Shown here: in pieces, positions 1 through 7,393 of the stretch | Numbering within the stretch: position 1 is the first letter of the stretch | Layout of the letters: every line of letters starts with the position of its first letter | Source: Ardenticatena sp. | Lineage (GTDB): Bacteria > Chloroflexota > Anaerolineae > Ardenticatenales > Ardenticatenaceae | Assembly: GCA_015487975.1 (NCBI GenBank) | Contig: WFOS01000014.1 | Span: 1 to 64,000 of the forward strand | Length of the DNA stretch: 64,000 nt | Reading direction: 5' to 3' | The notes under the pieces: generated by a model | Told to the model about the DNA's origin: nothing | The model's database searches: none | Seen by the model: the letters and a program-made list of their open reading frames with translations, nothing else | Made by a program: the position numbers and the translations under genes

Positions 1-407
1 GGAGGAAAAAGCAAAAAAGCGCGTTGGAGGAGGCGGTTTTCGCTTTGAAGCGGCATCTGCGTCGTTTTCGCTCTTCTGGGCTCGTCCCGCAGCCTCCGCT
101 TCGACCGTACGTATGGGCTACGTAACGCCCCCCTTTTTGCAGGAGAGTCAAATTTTTGTTTTTTTGTTCTGTCGACCCACAAGGGGCGCATGCAGAGGGG
201 CAACATGGGAACCATCGAAATAGCAAGCAATTGTTGGCTTGGCGCACACGGAGAAAGCGATTTCCCTGTGGTTCCTGTGGCTCCGTGTTAGTTTTTTATG
301 GGTATCAAGGCTTTCCGGTTTTCTAACGAAAAGAAGAATGTAACAGAATTTGTATCATTACCTCTCCTTCAAGAGGAGAGTGACAAGAGCAAAAAGGAGG
401 AACAGTT
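1..407. other. Left window edge, no confident gene
   Basis: No gene here can be supported with confidence. One open frame enters from the left edge on the plus strand and ends at a TAA at 123-125. Its 40 visible residues are Arg/Lys-rich and match no family I know, so it may be the tail of a truncated gene. An 8-bp inverted repeat (ACACGGAG at 246-253, CTCCGTGT at 281-288) is followed by TAG and six T, which could be a terminator or part of an insertion-sequence end. The stretch leads into the IS701-type remnant, whose Shine-Dalgarno AAGGAGG lies just before 408. Confidence 0.35.
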
Positions 408-905
408 ATGGCGCTGGAAGAGTTGGAAGCATGGCGCGCGGACTTCGAGGTGTTTCATGCTCGATTTGCTCATCTGTTTGCCCGCTAAGCCCCCCCGAGC
501 AAGCTGCGAAATACATACGAGGCTTTCTGTTCTCGCTTCAACGAAAGAACGGAGTGGGCGATTGCGTGGTCCGATCGCCCCCAATGGCTTCTACACGAAG
601 CGAAATGGAAGCAGATGCTGCCTGCGATGAATTGTAAGCCGTTGTGGTGGAGATGCTGCGCTGTCTCGAGGGGATCGGCATCATCGACGAGACAGGCTTT
701 TTGAAAAAGGGGCATCACTCGGTGGGAGCGAACGACGGTACATGGGGGCAACAGGCAAGATGGAAAATTGTCCAACCGGGGGACTTTTTGGCCTACGTCA
801 CATCCAAGGGGCAAGCGTTCCTGGATCGTCGGCTCTACCTGCCACGAGAATGGTGCGAGGATCGGGAACGGCGTCGGAAGGCCAAAGTGCTGAGTATTGC
901 GTTGC
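408..905 (+). pseudogene. Degenerate IS701-family transposase remnant
   Basis: The ATG has a good AAGGAGG site and opens a frame that stops at TAA 486-488 after a typical IS701 start (ELEAWRADFEVFHARFAHLF). The protein continues in another frame with EQAAKYIRGF and LQRKNG. From about 644 it resumes with IGIIDETGFLKKGHHSVG and later FLDRRLYLPREWCEDRERR. These are the N-terminal region and the first DDE-type catalytic segment of IS701 transposases. At least two frameshifts and the loss of everything after about residue 160 make it a pseudogene. Its right end runs into the 3' end of the minus-strand NB-ARC gene near 905-921. I could not recognise the terminal inverted repeats. Confidence 0.8.
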
Positions 906-3204
906 CGTACCACATTGTGGTCAAAAGATTCCTTATCTCTTCCGCTTCTGGCTCCATCCCCAGCCGCTCGAAGCCGTCCAACGCCTCCTCGGCCCAGCGT
1001 CGCGCAGCATCCAGGCGGCCACGCTTTTGCTCCAGGTAGGCAAAAGAGCGCTTGTAAAAAGCGATACGTCGCCTGTCCTTATTTCGCTCGGCCACGGGCA
1101 GGCCGATCTGCAACAGCCGTTCGGCTTGGTTCAGTTCCCCACGCGCGATGGCAATATCAGCCAACCAGTTCTGAGCGTAAATGACGGCTCGCTGCCAGTT
1201 GATGGATTGTCCATGTTCCAATACTTGTTGGTAAAGGAATTCTGCTTGGTTATGATCTTGAGTTCTGTAGCAGATCTCGGCCCGATAGTAAGGAACGGGA
1301 ATCCATTTACGGACACGTTCCCATTCATCGAGATGAACCTCAGCCAGCAGGGTTTCACAGCGATCGAGCCACTCGATCGCCTCAGCATACTGCTTTCGCC
1401 GAATGAAGAGCACAGCGATATTACTGGCGATTTCAGGTTGATTAGCAGGGTTGCCATTCTTCCGTAAGCACCAGGCCCGCTTTAAGGTTGCATCGGCTTC
1501 CATGAGATGGTTTGCACCACCCATCAGGATGAGCATCCAACCCTTGTCCGACAGAGAGCGAACTACCACGGGCCAATCACCACGTCGCTCGGCAGCCTGA
1601 ATCACCCACTCCTGCCAGGTCAGGTAATCATCCCAATAGCCATACAAAAAGGCAAACCTCCTCAAGTGTGCGCCATACCAGAACGTGTACACATCCCCAT
1701 ATCGCTTATGTGTTGCACACCAATCCAGGACAGCCAGCAAGTTCTCCCATTCCTCTTCCAAATAGTCATAGTTAACATGCCATTCCCACCAGTCGTACCC
1801 CCCGTGCTCCCTTGCAAAGTTCAGATACCACTCCACCCACCGCTCTCGCGCTTTTCGCTCGAAATCGGGATGGGCAGCCAGTTCGGCCAGAGCGTACTCC
1901 CGAGTCAACGGAAGCATGCCGAACCGCCCTTCCCGGTGGCTGATCAACGACAGTTGCTGCAACCGCGCCAGCCCGTCGTCGGCCGTCAACGGGTCTGCAG
2001 CCAGCCCGGCCACGTGAATGCCCGCCTCACGCAGCGGGCGCTTTGGGAACATGGCTATGGCCATCAGCAAATAATGCGCCGGTTGCCCACGCAACGGGGC
2101 GATGGAGCTCTCGAAGCAGAAACGCGCTACGTCTCCTCCGGCCCGGGCAATTCGCTCCAACACGGCTCCAACCGCATGCCCTGCCGCAATCTGCCCCACG
2201 GCGTAGACCATGGCGGCGGGAATTCCCCCAGTGCGTTCATAAAGAGCCAACGCCTGCTCTTTGTCCAAGGCGATCCCCTTCTCCCGGGCTTCGTTCAGGA
2301 TAAGTTGCAAACCTTCCTCTTCCGGCAGTTGCTCCAGGCGAATGGGTGAGAAAAGCGCCTGTTCACGGGTCGTGATGACCACTTTGACCGAGGCGGGTAG
2401 ATCGTACAGGAAGATCAGAATGGCGTCGCGGTCTGCCACCGTCTCCAAATTGTCCACAATGAGCAACGTGCGTTGCCGCGCCAGGGCGCGACGCACCCGA
2501 GCGGGCTGCTCCTCGTGAGTGGCGCGGGTGATGTCAGGGCGGTCCAGGGTGTGGGCGATCTCGTGGAATATATCTCGCAGTGTACGCTGGACCTGATGAC
2601 GAGTGAGAATGCCGCCCGGAGTCAAAAACTGTTGCTTGGCCGAAACAAAGACGATGGCATCGAAGGTGGGGACGCGGGGATTGGGCGCCTCGCCAGTGCT
2701 GGCCCGCAGGCAGCGGTAGGCCCCCTCCAGCACCAGTGCCGTTTTTCCCACCCCGCCAATGCCGTCCACCGTGATGAGGTGTGCTGCCCGGTCTGGGGAA
2801 AGGAGATCCAGCAGGCGAGCCATCTCCTGCCGCCGGCCGACGAAGAGGGTGTGCTCCGGATGCGGCAGGTTGTGGGGGATATGGCGGAGTTCTTTCGGCC
2901 CCCAGATCTCGTTCACCAAGCGCGCGACGTCAGGATGGCGGGCTGCCCGCAGCAGTTGCTCGCCCCAGGTGCGGTCCAAGTCGGCTGCGTCGTGACCGAG
3001 GCGGACCAGCATCTCCAGCGTATCGTCCGGCGGGCGCAAGCGACCCTGACGCCAGCGATAAACCGTGGCTTCAGCATAACCGGTGCGTCGAGCCACCTCT
3101 GCCACTGTCCGGCTCATACGCCAGCCTTTCACCAGGGCCAGGGTACGGATCAGGCAGTCGATCAACTCGCCCAGACGGGCATAAGGACGTCTTGTCTCGG
3201 ACAT
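835..3204 (-). CDS. HTH/NB-ARC/TPR STAND protein C, C-terminus altered
   Basis: A 789-residue protein. Residues about 33-54 form a helix-turn-helix (EVARRTGYAEATVYRWRQG). An NB-ARC-type NTPase follows, with P-loop GIGGVGKT at 148-155, Walker B LLIVDNLE, sensor VVITTRE and the GxP motif GGIPAAM. The C-terminal half is helical TPR-like repeat. STAND proteins are ligand-triggered oligomerising switches used in regulation and anti-phage defence; here the N-terminal module is DNA-binding-like, not a recognisable killing effector. The ATG at 3204 is preferred because it follows GGAGAAG; an upstream frame extension to 3297 lacks support. The last ~28 codons (835-921) read antisense through the IS701 remnant, so the native end is probably lost just after EEIRNLL. 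It lies 165 nt downstream of a PIN gene. Confidence 0.85.
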   Translation of the reverse strand: MSETRRPYARLGELIDCLIRTLALVKGWRMSRTVAEVARRTGYAEATVYRWRQGRLRPPDDTLEMLVRLGHDAADLDRTWGEQLLRAARHPDVARLVNEIWGPKELRHIPHNLPHPEHTLFVGRRQEMARLLDLLSPDRAAHLITVDGIGGVGKTALVLEGAYRCLRASTGEAPNPRVPTFDAIVFVSAKQQFLTPGGILTRHQVQRTLRDIFHEIAHTLDRPDITRATHEEQPARVRRALARQRTLLIVDNLETVADRDAILIFLYDLPASVKVVITTREQALFSPIRLEQLPEEEGLQLILNEAREKGIALDKEQALALYERTGGIPAAMVYAVGQIAAGHAVGAVLERIARAGGDVARFCFESSIAPLRGQPAHYLLMAIAMFPKRPLREAGIHVAGLAADPLTADDGLARLQQLSLISHREGRFGMLPLTREYALAELAAHPDFERKARERWVEWYLNFAREHGGYDWWEWHVNYDYLEEEWENLLAVLDWCATHKRYGDVYTFWYGAHLRRFAFLYGYWDDYLTWQEWVIQAAERRGDWPVVVRSLSDKGWMLILMGGANHLMEADATLKRAWCLRKNGNPANQPEIASNIAVLFIRRKQYAEAIEWLDRCETLLAEVHLDEWERVRKWIPVPYYRAEICYRTQDHNQAEFLYQQVLEHGQSINWQRAVIYAQNWLADIAIARGELNQAERLLQIGLPVAERNKDRRRIAFYKRSFAYLEQKRGRLDAARRWAEEALDGFERLGMEPEAEEIRNLLTTMWYGNAILSTLAFRRRSRSSHHSRGR

Positions 3205-3369
3205 CGGAGCTTCTCCTTCCCAGACAGCCTCCCGTTGACAGAAGCCAGCGCACTCCAAATCAATGGGCAGTTTTATCGTAACACAGCAGCGTAGCAATCA
3301 GGTGGAAGGGGATGCGATTTTTTTGGAATGCTTCGGTTCACCGTGATATGTCCGCCAGTGGCCTAGGGT

Positions 3370-3810
3370 TCACCCGGTGCTCGTCCGCTTGCGTATTTCT
3401 TCCAAAAGATCGGCCGGCAGAACGATGTTCAGACCAGACCGTTTTTCTACCTCGGGCACACCAACGATATGCCGACGATCCAGACTCACCAGAAAGTCCA
3501 CCTGGGCTCTTTTGGCCGCCGCAATGATTGGGGCGGCGTCCTTCGCAGCAACATATTTCATCGCAGCCTTGACTTCGGATTTGGTGGGCCGTACAAGATC
3601 AAAACTCACAGCGTTGAGGAAGTCATCAAGCGCGGCCACGGCTTCGGGGGCTTTCGCCTTCAAGTTTCTTCTCACTTCTTCCAAAACAAACTGGCTGGCC
3701 ACTAGGCGAACCTCCCCTTGGATGGCCAGCCGGACAATCTCCCTGGATGCGCCAGTTTCCGACTTCGCCGCGGCAAAGAGGACACTGGCGTCAACGAAGG
3801 CACGGGTCAT
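3370..3810 (-). CDS. PIN-domain toxin (partner of AbrB-type antitoxin)
   Basis: A 146-residue PIN-domain protein, a Mg2+-dependent ribonuclease fold. Visible acidic positions are Asp7 in FVDASVLFAA, Glu residues in VLEEVRRNL, and the second acidic cluster KDAAPIIAAAKRAQVDFLVSLD. Its ATG overlaps the stop of the upstream antitoxin by four bases (ATGA), the usual translational coupling of toxin-antitoxin pairs. VapC-like toxins cleave tRNA or other RNA when the antitoxin is lost; the target of this one is unknown. It sits between STAND proteins B and C. Confidence 0.85.
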   Translation of the reverse strand: MTRAFVDASVLFAAAKSETGASREIVRLAIQGEVRLVASQFVLEEVRRNLKAKAPEAVAALDDFLNAVSFDLVRPTKSEVKAAMKYVAAKDAAPIIAAAKRAQVDFLVSLDRRHIVGVPEVEKRSGLNIVLPADLLEEIRKRTSTG

Positions 3811-4094
3811 TCCTCGTCGGCCTCGATGCCGTATTCTTCCTCAAGAAGCTGGCCACGAATCTCCCGACCCGACTCGATCAGCTCTTCAAGGCTGATGCCG
3901 CGCTTCCTGAGCGCCTCATCGATCCGGTCCAGCGCGCCTATGGCGATGACTTCCTGAGGCGTGATCAGCACTCCTTGCTCGGTCTCAATAAAAGCCACCA
4001 GATCGCCCTTCTTCAAGCCCAGCTTCCTGCGGATCTCCGCCGGAATCGTGACCTGACCTTTCGCTTGAACCACGGATAGTTTCGGGGTTGTCAT
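3807..4094 (-). CDS. AbrB/MazE-type antitoxin
   Basis: A 95-residue protein with an N-terminal swapped-hairpin AbrB domain (SVVQAKGQVTIPAEIRRKLGLKKGD) followed by an acidic, helical C-terminal tail that would bind the PIN toxin. It would neutralise the toxin and bind its own promoter as a dimer. The ATG at 4094 follows AAGGGTG at good spacing; an earlier ATG at 4118 has no such site. The gene is translationally coupled to the PIN gene through a 4-nt overlap. Confidence 0.85.
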   Translation of the reverse strand: MTTPKLSVVQAKGQVTIPAEIRRKLGLKKGDLVAFIETEQGVLITPQEVIAIGALDRIDEALRKRGISLEELIESGREIRGQLLEEEYGIEADEE

Positions 4095-4145
4095 GAGATT
4101 CACCCTTTCATAAGTCATACATTCCTACATCCATGCGCCGAAGTG

Positions 4146-4174
4146 ATGGTATTTCAATAACGGCTGCTTGTCAA
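4146..4174 (-). promoter_or_regulatory. Candidate sigma-70 promoter for the abrB-pin pair
   Basis: On the minus strand TTGACA (4169-4174) is followed after 17 nt by TACCAT (4146-4151). It sits in the gap after the STAND B gene and upstream of the antitoxin ATG at 4094. The -35 box is perfect and the -10 box matches four of six positions. Confidence 0.45.
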
Positions 4175-4227
4175 TCTGGTCTTTGTCGTTGAAGCGGTTC
4201 CGGTGGGCTGTACAAGCCTCTGACCGG

Positions 4228-6438
4228 CTAGAGGGTCTCCTCGTGCCGCCGCATCCACTCGGCGTCTTCCTCACAGAGAGGCCGCGCCAGCCCCAGCCGT
4301 CCGATGATCCGATCCGCCCGCCGGCGAAGCAAGCAAGCCTGTTCGACATGCCCCAGTTGATGCTCGTAATAGGCGAGAATTGCATAGGCTTCAGCGAAGT
4401 CGGCTTGTTCGGTCAAGTGGTCAAGGACCTCGTACAGGATCTTGCACGCTTCCGCGTAACGTCCCTGACGCCCCGCAACAATGCCCAGGTTTCCCCGCAG
4501 GACCGCTTGCCACCAGGAAGCCTTTGGAGGTTGATGTGCGGTTTCTTCCACTACGCGCAGCCCCTGGCGGTAAAAATGCGCCGCCTTTTCCAGATCCCCT
4601 TTTCGACGAAAAAGATTGCCCAAAGAGTTCAAGGTCCAGATCACTCGCTCTACCTTGCCTAATTTTTGAAACGTCTTGAGGGCCCTGGACAAACACTCAG
4701 TCCCTTCGGAATAAGAGTTCTGGCTATACAGAAGGCGTCCGCGAGCCAGCCAGACCTCAGCCTGCAAAAGATCGTTGTTCGTTCGAACCGCTGCGATTTG
4801 AACCCTTTCCAACCACTCTTCCCCACGAGCGAACGCACCTTGTCGGCGAAACACGTTGATCGCGGACTGCAAAGCAGCAACGAGTGTTCCTACATCCCCT
4901 GTCACCTCAACCCACGCTGTCACGCGCTCGGCGAAATCCAGTAACGGTCCCCAAAGCCCCTCGGCGAAGAGACAATACTGAATCTGCTGGAAGAACCACC
5001 CCACATCCGCCATCCGTCCCTCTTCGGCCAACCATTCCATCACACCTAGCATGTTTTGCATCTCCGGCCGTAAATCAGGGTAATGGGTAGGGTCTTCCGC
5101 CTGCTCGGCCAACATCCTATACCACGCAATCCACCGTTCCCGTGCTTCGTGCGCAAAGGGCACATGAGCGGCCAACTCTGCCCGGGCTTTGTATTTCGTT
5201 AGCGGATCCAGGCTGAAACGGTTGCCCTCCTTGCTCACCAGGGACAACACTTCCAGATCGCTGAGTCCCTCATCCCGGCTCAGAACATCTTCATTGAACC
5301 CTGCCACATGTCCCAGTGCCGCGCGGCTCGCATCGGTGGCGAAGAGGGAGAGAGCCATGAACAAGCGATGGGCATCCCGACCGCGGATGAGAGCAATGCT
5401 CTTCTCGAAGCAGAAATCGTAGATGTCGCTGGTGGGATCGCCCAGTTGCCGGAGCTCGGCCTCCACGCTGCTTCCTCGCCAAGCCATGCGCCCGATGGTG
5501 CGCCCGATGGCGAGAGGCAGACCACCTGTGCGTTGTAAGAGTTTCTCCTGTTGTTCCTCGGTCAACGTAAGGCGATGGCGTTGACATTCAGAACGGATCA
5601 GTTCCTGAGCTTCGTGCTCATTGAAGGCGCGCAGGTGAACAGGCGCCGCCACATCGATGCGGTGGCGGGTAGTGACGATAGCCTTGCTGGGTGCCGGCAG
5701 GTCACGCAGGAAGACCATCAAGGCCGGATCGTCTACATCTTCCAGGTTGTCCAGTACCAGTAACACCCGCTGTTCCACCAACAGCCGGGCGACAATGACA
5801 TCTTGCTCTTCCCGGTTCGCCGCACGGGTGATGGCCGGCCGGTTCAGCACCTCCGCTAGGGCACGGTAGAGTCCGTCCAGGTCGGTGAAGGTGGGCCGAC
5901 GTGGGGCCGGCCCCTTGGGCAGGAGCTCCGTGCGTTTGGCAGTGACCCACACGATGGCCTCGAAGCACTCGTCAGGTGGCAGGCCGGGGTATTCCTCCCT
6001 GAAACGGTGAGCCATTTCCAGCGCCAGGGCCGTCTTCCCAACACCCGCTGCCCCGTTGATGGAAACGACACCCACGCGATGGCGAGGCGAGAGGAAGCGC
6101 CGCAGTTCCGCCAGCTCCCGTTCCCGGCCGATGAACCGTTCATAAGGCCGGCGCGGCAGGTTATGACGGACGGTGGGAGCGTCCTCGTCCTCGCCTGGGA
6201 ACAATTTGGCGGTCAGAACTTCCTGGCCGGGAAAGTGGGCCTGGGTAAGGAAGCGGCGCAGCCACTGGCGATCCATTCCACCACGGCGAACACAGGCTCG
6301 AGCCAACTTTGCGATGACCGAGGAATCGGACGGTACATGTCCCTGTCGCCACTTGTCGATTGCGTGCCGGGTCACGCCGATCTCATGCCCCAACTCATCC
6401 TGTAGAGCCAGTAACGCTTTCCGTTCCCGGGCCGCCAT
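4228..6438 (-). CDS. HTH/NB-ARC/TPR STAND protein B (N-terminally shortened)
   Basis: A 736-residue protein as read from ATG 6438. The N-terminal helix-turn-helix includes EIGVTRHAIDKWRQG (residues about 19-33). A linker HNLPRRPYERFIGRERE leads into the NTPase, with P-loop GAAGVGKT at 129-136, Walker B VLLVLDNLEDVDD, sensor AIVTTRH and GxP motif GGLPLAI. TPR-like helices fill the C-terminal half. The original start was almost certainly ATG 6492, since its frame aligns with protein A, but a TAG at 6453-6451 interrupts it. Translation could restart at ATG 6438 (18 codons later, only part of helix one lost), or the gene may be decaying. The ancestral start overlapped the end of the upstream PIN gene, which suggests one operon phd-pin-STAND B. 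Confidence 0.8.
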   Translation of the reverse strand: MAARERKALLALQDELGHEIGVTRHAIDKWRQGHVPSDSSVIAKLARACVRRGGMDRQWLRRFLTQAHFPGQEVLTAKLFPGEDEDAPTVRHNLPRRPYERFIGRERELAELRRFLSPRHRVGVVSINGAAGVGKTALALEMAHRFREEYPGLPPDECFEAIVWVTAKRTELLPKGPAPRRPTFTDLDGLYRALAEVLNRPAITRAANREEQDVIVARLLVEQRVLLVLDNLEDVDDPALMVFLRDLPAPSKAIVTTRHRIDVAAPVHLRAFNEHEAQELIRSECQRHRLTLTEEQQEKLLQRTGGLPLAIGRTIGRMAWRGSSVEAELRQLGDPTSDIYDFCFEKSIALIRGRDAHRLFMALSLFATDASRAALGHVAGFNEDVLSRDEGLSDLEVLSLVSKEGNRFSLDPLTKYKARAELAAHVPFAHEARERWIAWYRMLAEQAEDPTHYPDLRPEMQNMLGVMEWLAEEGRMADVGWFFQQIQYCLFAEGLWGPLLDFAERVTAWVEVTGDVGTLVAALQSAINVFRRQGAFARGEEWLERVQIAAVRTNNDLLQAEVWLARGRLLYSQNSYSEGTECLSRALKTFQKLGKVERVIWTLNSLGNLFRRKGDLEKAAHFYRQGLRVVEETAHQPPKASWWQAVLRGNLGIVAGRQGRYAEACKILYEVLDHLTEQADFAEAYAILAYYEHQLGHVEQACLLRRRADRIIGRLGLARPLCEEDAEWMRRHEETL

Positions 6439-6450
6439 GCTCTTCAGACC

Positions 6451-6492
6451 CTAGGTGAGCAGGTCTCCGAATTCACGGTTGGGTTCGGCCAT
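6451..6492 (-). other. Nonsense mutation in original 5' end of STAND B
   Basis: ATG at 6492 opens MAEPNREFGDLLT and then TAG (6453-6451), after which the same frame continues GLKSMAARERK into STAND B. Protein A has RRFGHLLSEG at this place, so the stop replaces its Glu13; GAG to TAG is a single-base change. The upstream context AGAGGAAAACC would serve as a ribosome site for ATG 6492. Conservation on both sides of the stop shows that it is recent. Confidence 0.8.
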
Positions 6493-7021
6493 GGTTTTCC
6501 TCTTCTTCAGGCGTATGTGGGAGAATCACATCGCTCCACTCCCGATGCCGTATCGCCTCCAGCCTCTCATGCTCCCAGCCCATCACCTCGGCCAGGAACG
6601 TGCCAACCAGCACCACCTGAATACCGTGCTTCCCCAGTGCTTCCCTTGTGGACTCGGCGTGGAAATCGTCGTCATTCGTCACCAGGTAATCCACCTGTGC
6701 CTTGATGGCCGAGAGGGCTACTGGGACATCTGTCACATCGCGCACCAAGGTAGCATTGGCCTGCACCTCTTCAGGCGTCGGGTCTGGAGCCAGCTCAAAC
6801 CGGCACGTGGCCAGAAAGAACTCCAGCGCGCTTCGTCGGTAGCCACCATTCTTTTCCGCCCACCGCAATACTTCGGCTACAGTCTGGGGCGCCAGTACCA
6901 GTTGAAAATCGCCGCGCATGGCGTGTCCCAGGAATTCGAAGAACCAGCGTGGCTTCAGCACCCCTGCAATGAGGATGTTGGAGTCGGCCATGACGCGCAG
7001 GAAGCGTTCAGCCATGTCCAT
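6473..7021 (-). CDS. PIN-domain toxin (partner of Phd-type antitoxin)
   Basis: A 182-residue PIN-family protein. The first catalytic Asp is in MADSNILIAG; the later acidic cluster is in TDVPVALSAIKAQVDYLVTNDDDF. It resembles putative toxins of the PIN_3/VapC type. It overlaps the 3' end of the Phd antitoxin gene, as coupled toxin genes often do. Two starts are possible, ATG 7021 (GGAG four bases upstream) and ATG 7015 (GGAG ten bases upstream); the choice does not affect the domain. The C-terminal Glu-rich tail overlaps the original start of STAND B, indicating co-transcription. Confidence 0.8.
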   Translation of the reverse strand: MDMAERFLRVMADSNILIAGVLKPRWFFEFLGHAMRGDFQLVLAPQTVAEVLRWAEKNGGYRRSALEFFLATCRFELAPDPTPEEVQANATLVRDVTDVPVALSAIKAQVDYLVTNDDDFHAESTREALGKHGIQVVLVGTFLAEVMGWEHERLEAIRHREWSDVILPHTPEEEENHGRTQP

Positions 7022-7307
7022 ACCGCTCCGCGAAGACCTGGCGCTTGATGGTTTCAAGTTCCGCCTGGAGGTCCGCTTCGGTGAGGCCCTCTTCCTCTGC
7101 TTCCCACCCGGCCTGACGGCTAAGGTCCTGGAAGCGGGCCCAGGCGGCCAATCGCTGCAGCCGCTCGTATTCGGCCACGGAAAGAATCACCACGGCAGGG
7201 ATACGGTCGCGCTCCACAATGAAGCGCTCACCGGCGATGGCGTTGCGGATGATCTCCCCAAAGTGGGTGCGTGCCCAGGTGGCCGTGACTGTTCGGGTTT
7301 CTGCCAT
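7008..7307 (-). CDS. Phd/YefM-family antitoxin
   Basis: A 99-residue antitoxin. The N-terminal Phd fold is visible as TATWARTHFGEIIRNAIAGERFIVERDRIPAVVILSVAEYERL (read in two parts); the charged C-terminal helix would wrap the PIN toxin. The ATG follows GAGGAGGGTGAA. Phd-family proteins repress their own operon, and a perfect 11-bp inverted repeat lies directly upstream across the -10 box. Confidence 0.88.
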   Translation of the reverse strand: MAETRTVTATWARTHFGEIIRNAIAGERFIVERDRIPAVVILSVAEYERLQRLAAWARFQDLSRQAGWEAEEEGLTEADLQAELETIKRQVFAERYGHG

Positions 7308-7321
7308 TTCACCCTCCTCGA

Positions 7322-7355
7322 ATACTGATCAATGTTAATGGACGTTGATCAGTAT
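7322..7355. promoter_or_regulatory. Inverted-repeat operator upstream of phd-pin
   Basis: ATACTGATCAA (7322-7332) and TTGATCAGTAT (7345-7355) form a perfect 11-bp inverted repeat with a 12-nt spacer. The promoter-proximal arm overlaps the -10 hexamer of the minus-strand promoter, so a bound dimer would block transcription. The arms contain TGATCA, itself palindromic. The likely ligand is the adjacent Phd protein, alone or with the toxin; this is inference from position and family behaviour. Confidence 0.7.
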
Positions 7356-7379
7356 ACTCTTGGCTCTACGCGCTGTCAA
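7351..7379 (-). promoter_or_regulatory. Strong sigma-70 promoter for phd-pin-STAND B
   Basis: On the minus strand TTGACA (7374-7379), a 17-nt spacer and TATACT (7351-7356) match the sigma-70 consensus in 11 of 12 positions. It lies between the end of the STAND A gene and the antitoxin start. Confidence 0.75.
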
Positions 7380-7393
7380 AGTCACCTAGATAG

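Noticed and set aside
3339-3377. Repeated GGTTCACC near the end of the PIN gene
   Set aside because: Two 8-bp copies only, with no symmetry or recurrence elsewhere that I could see; likely chance.
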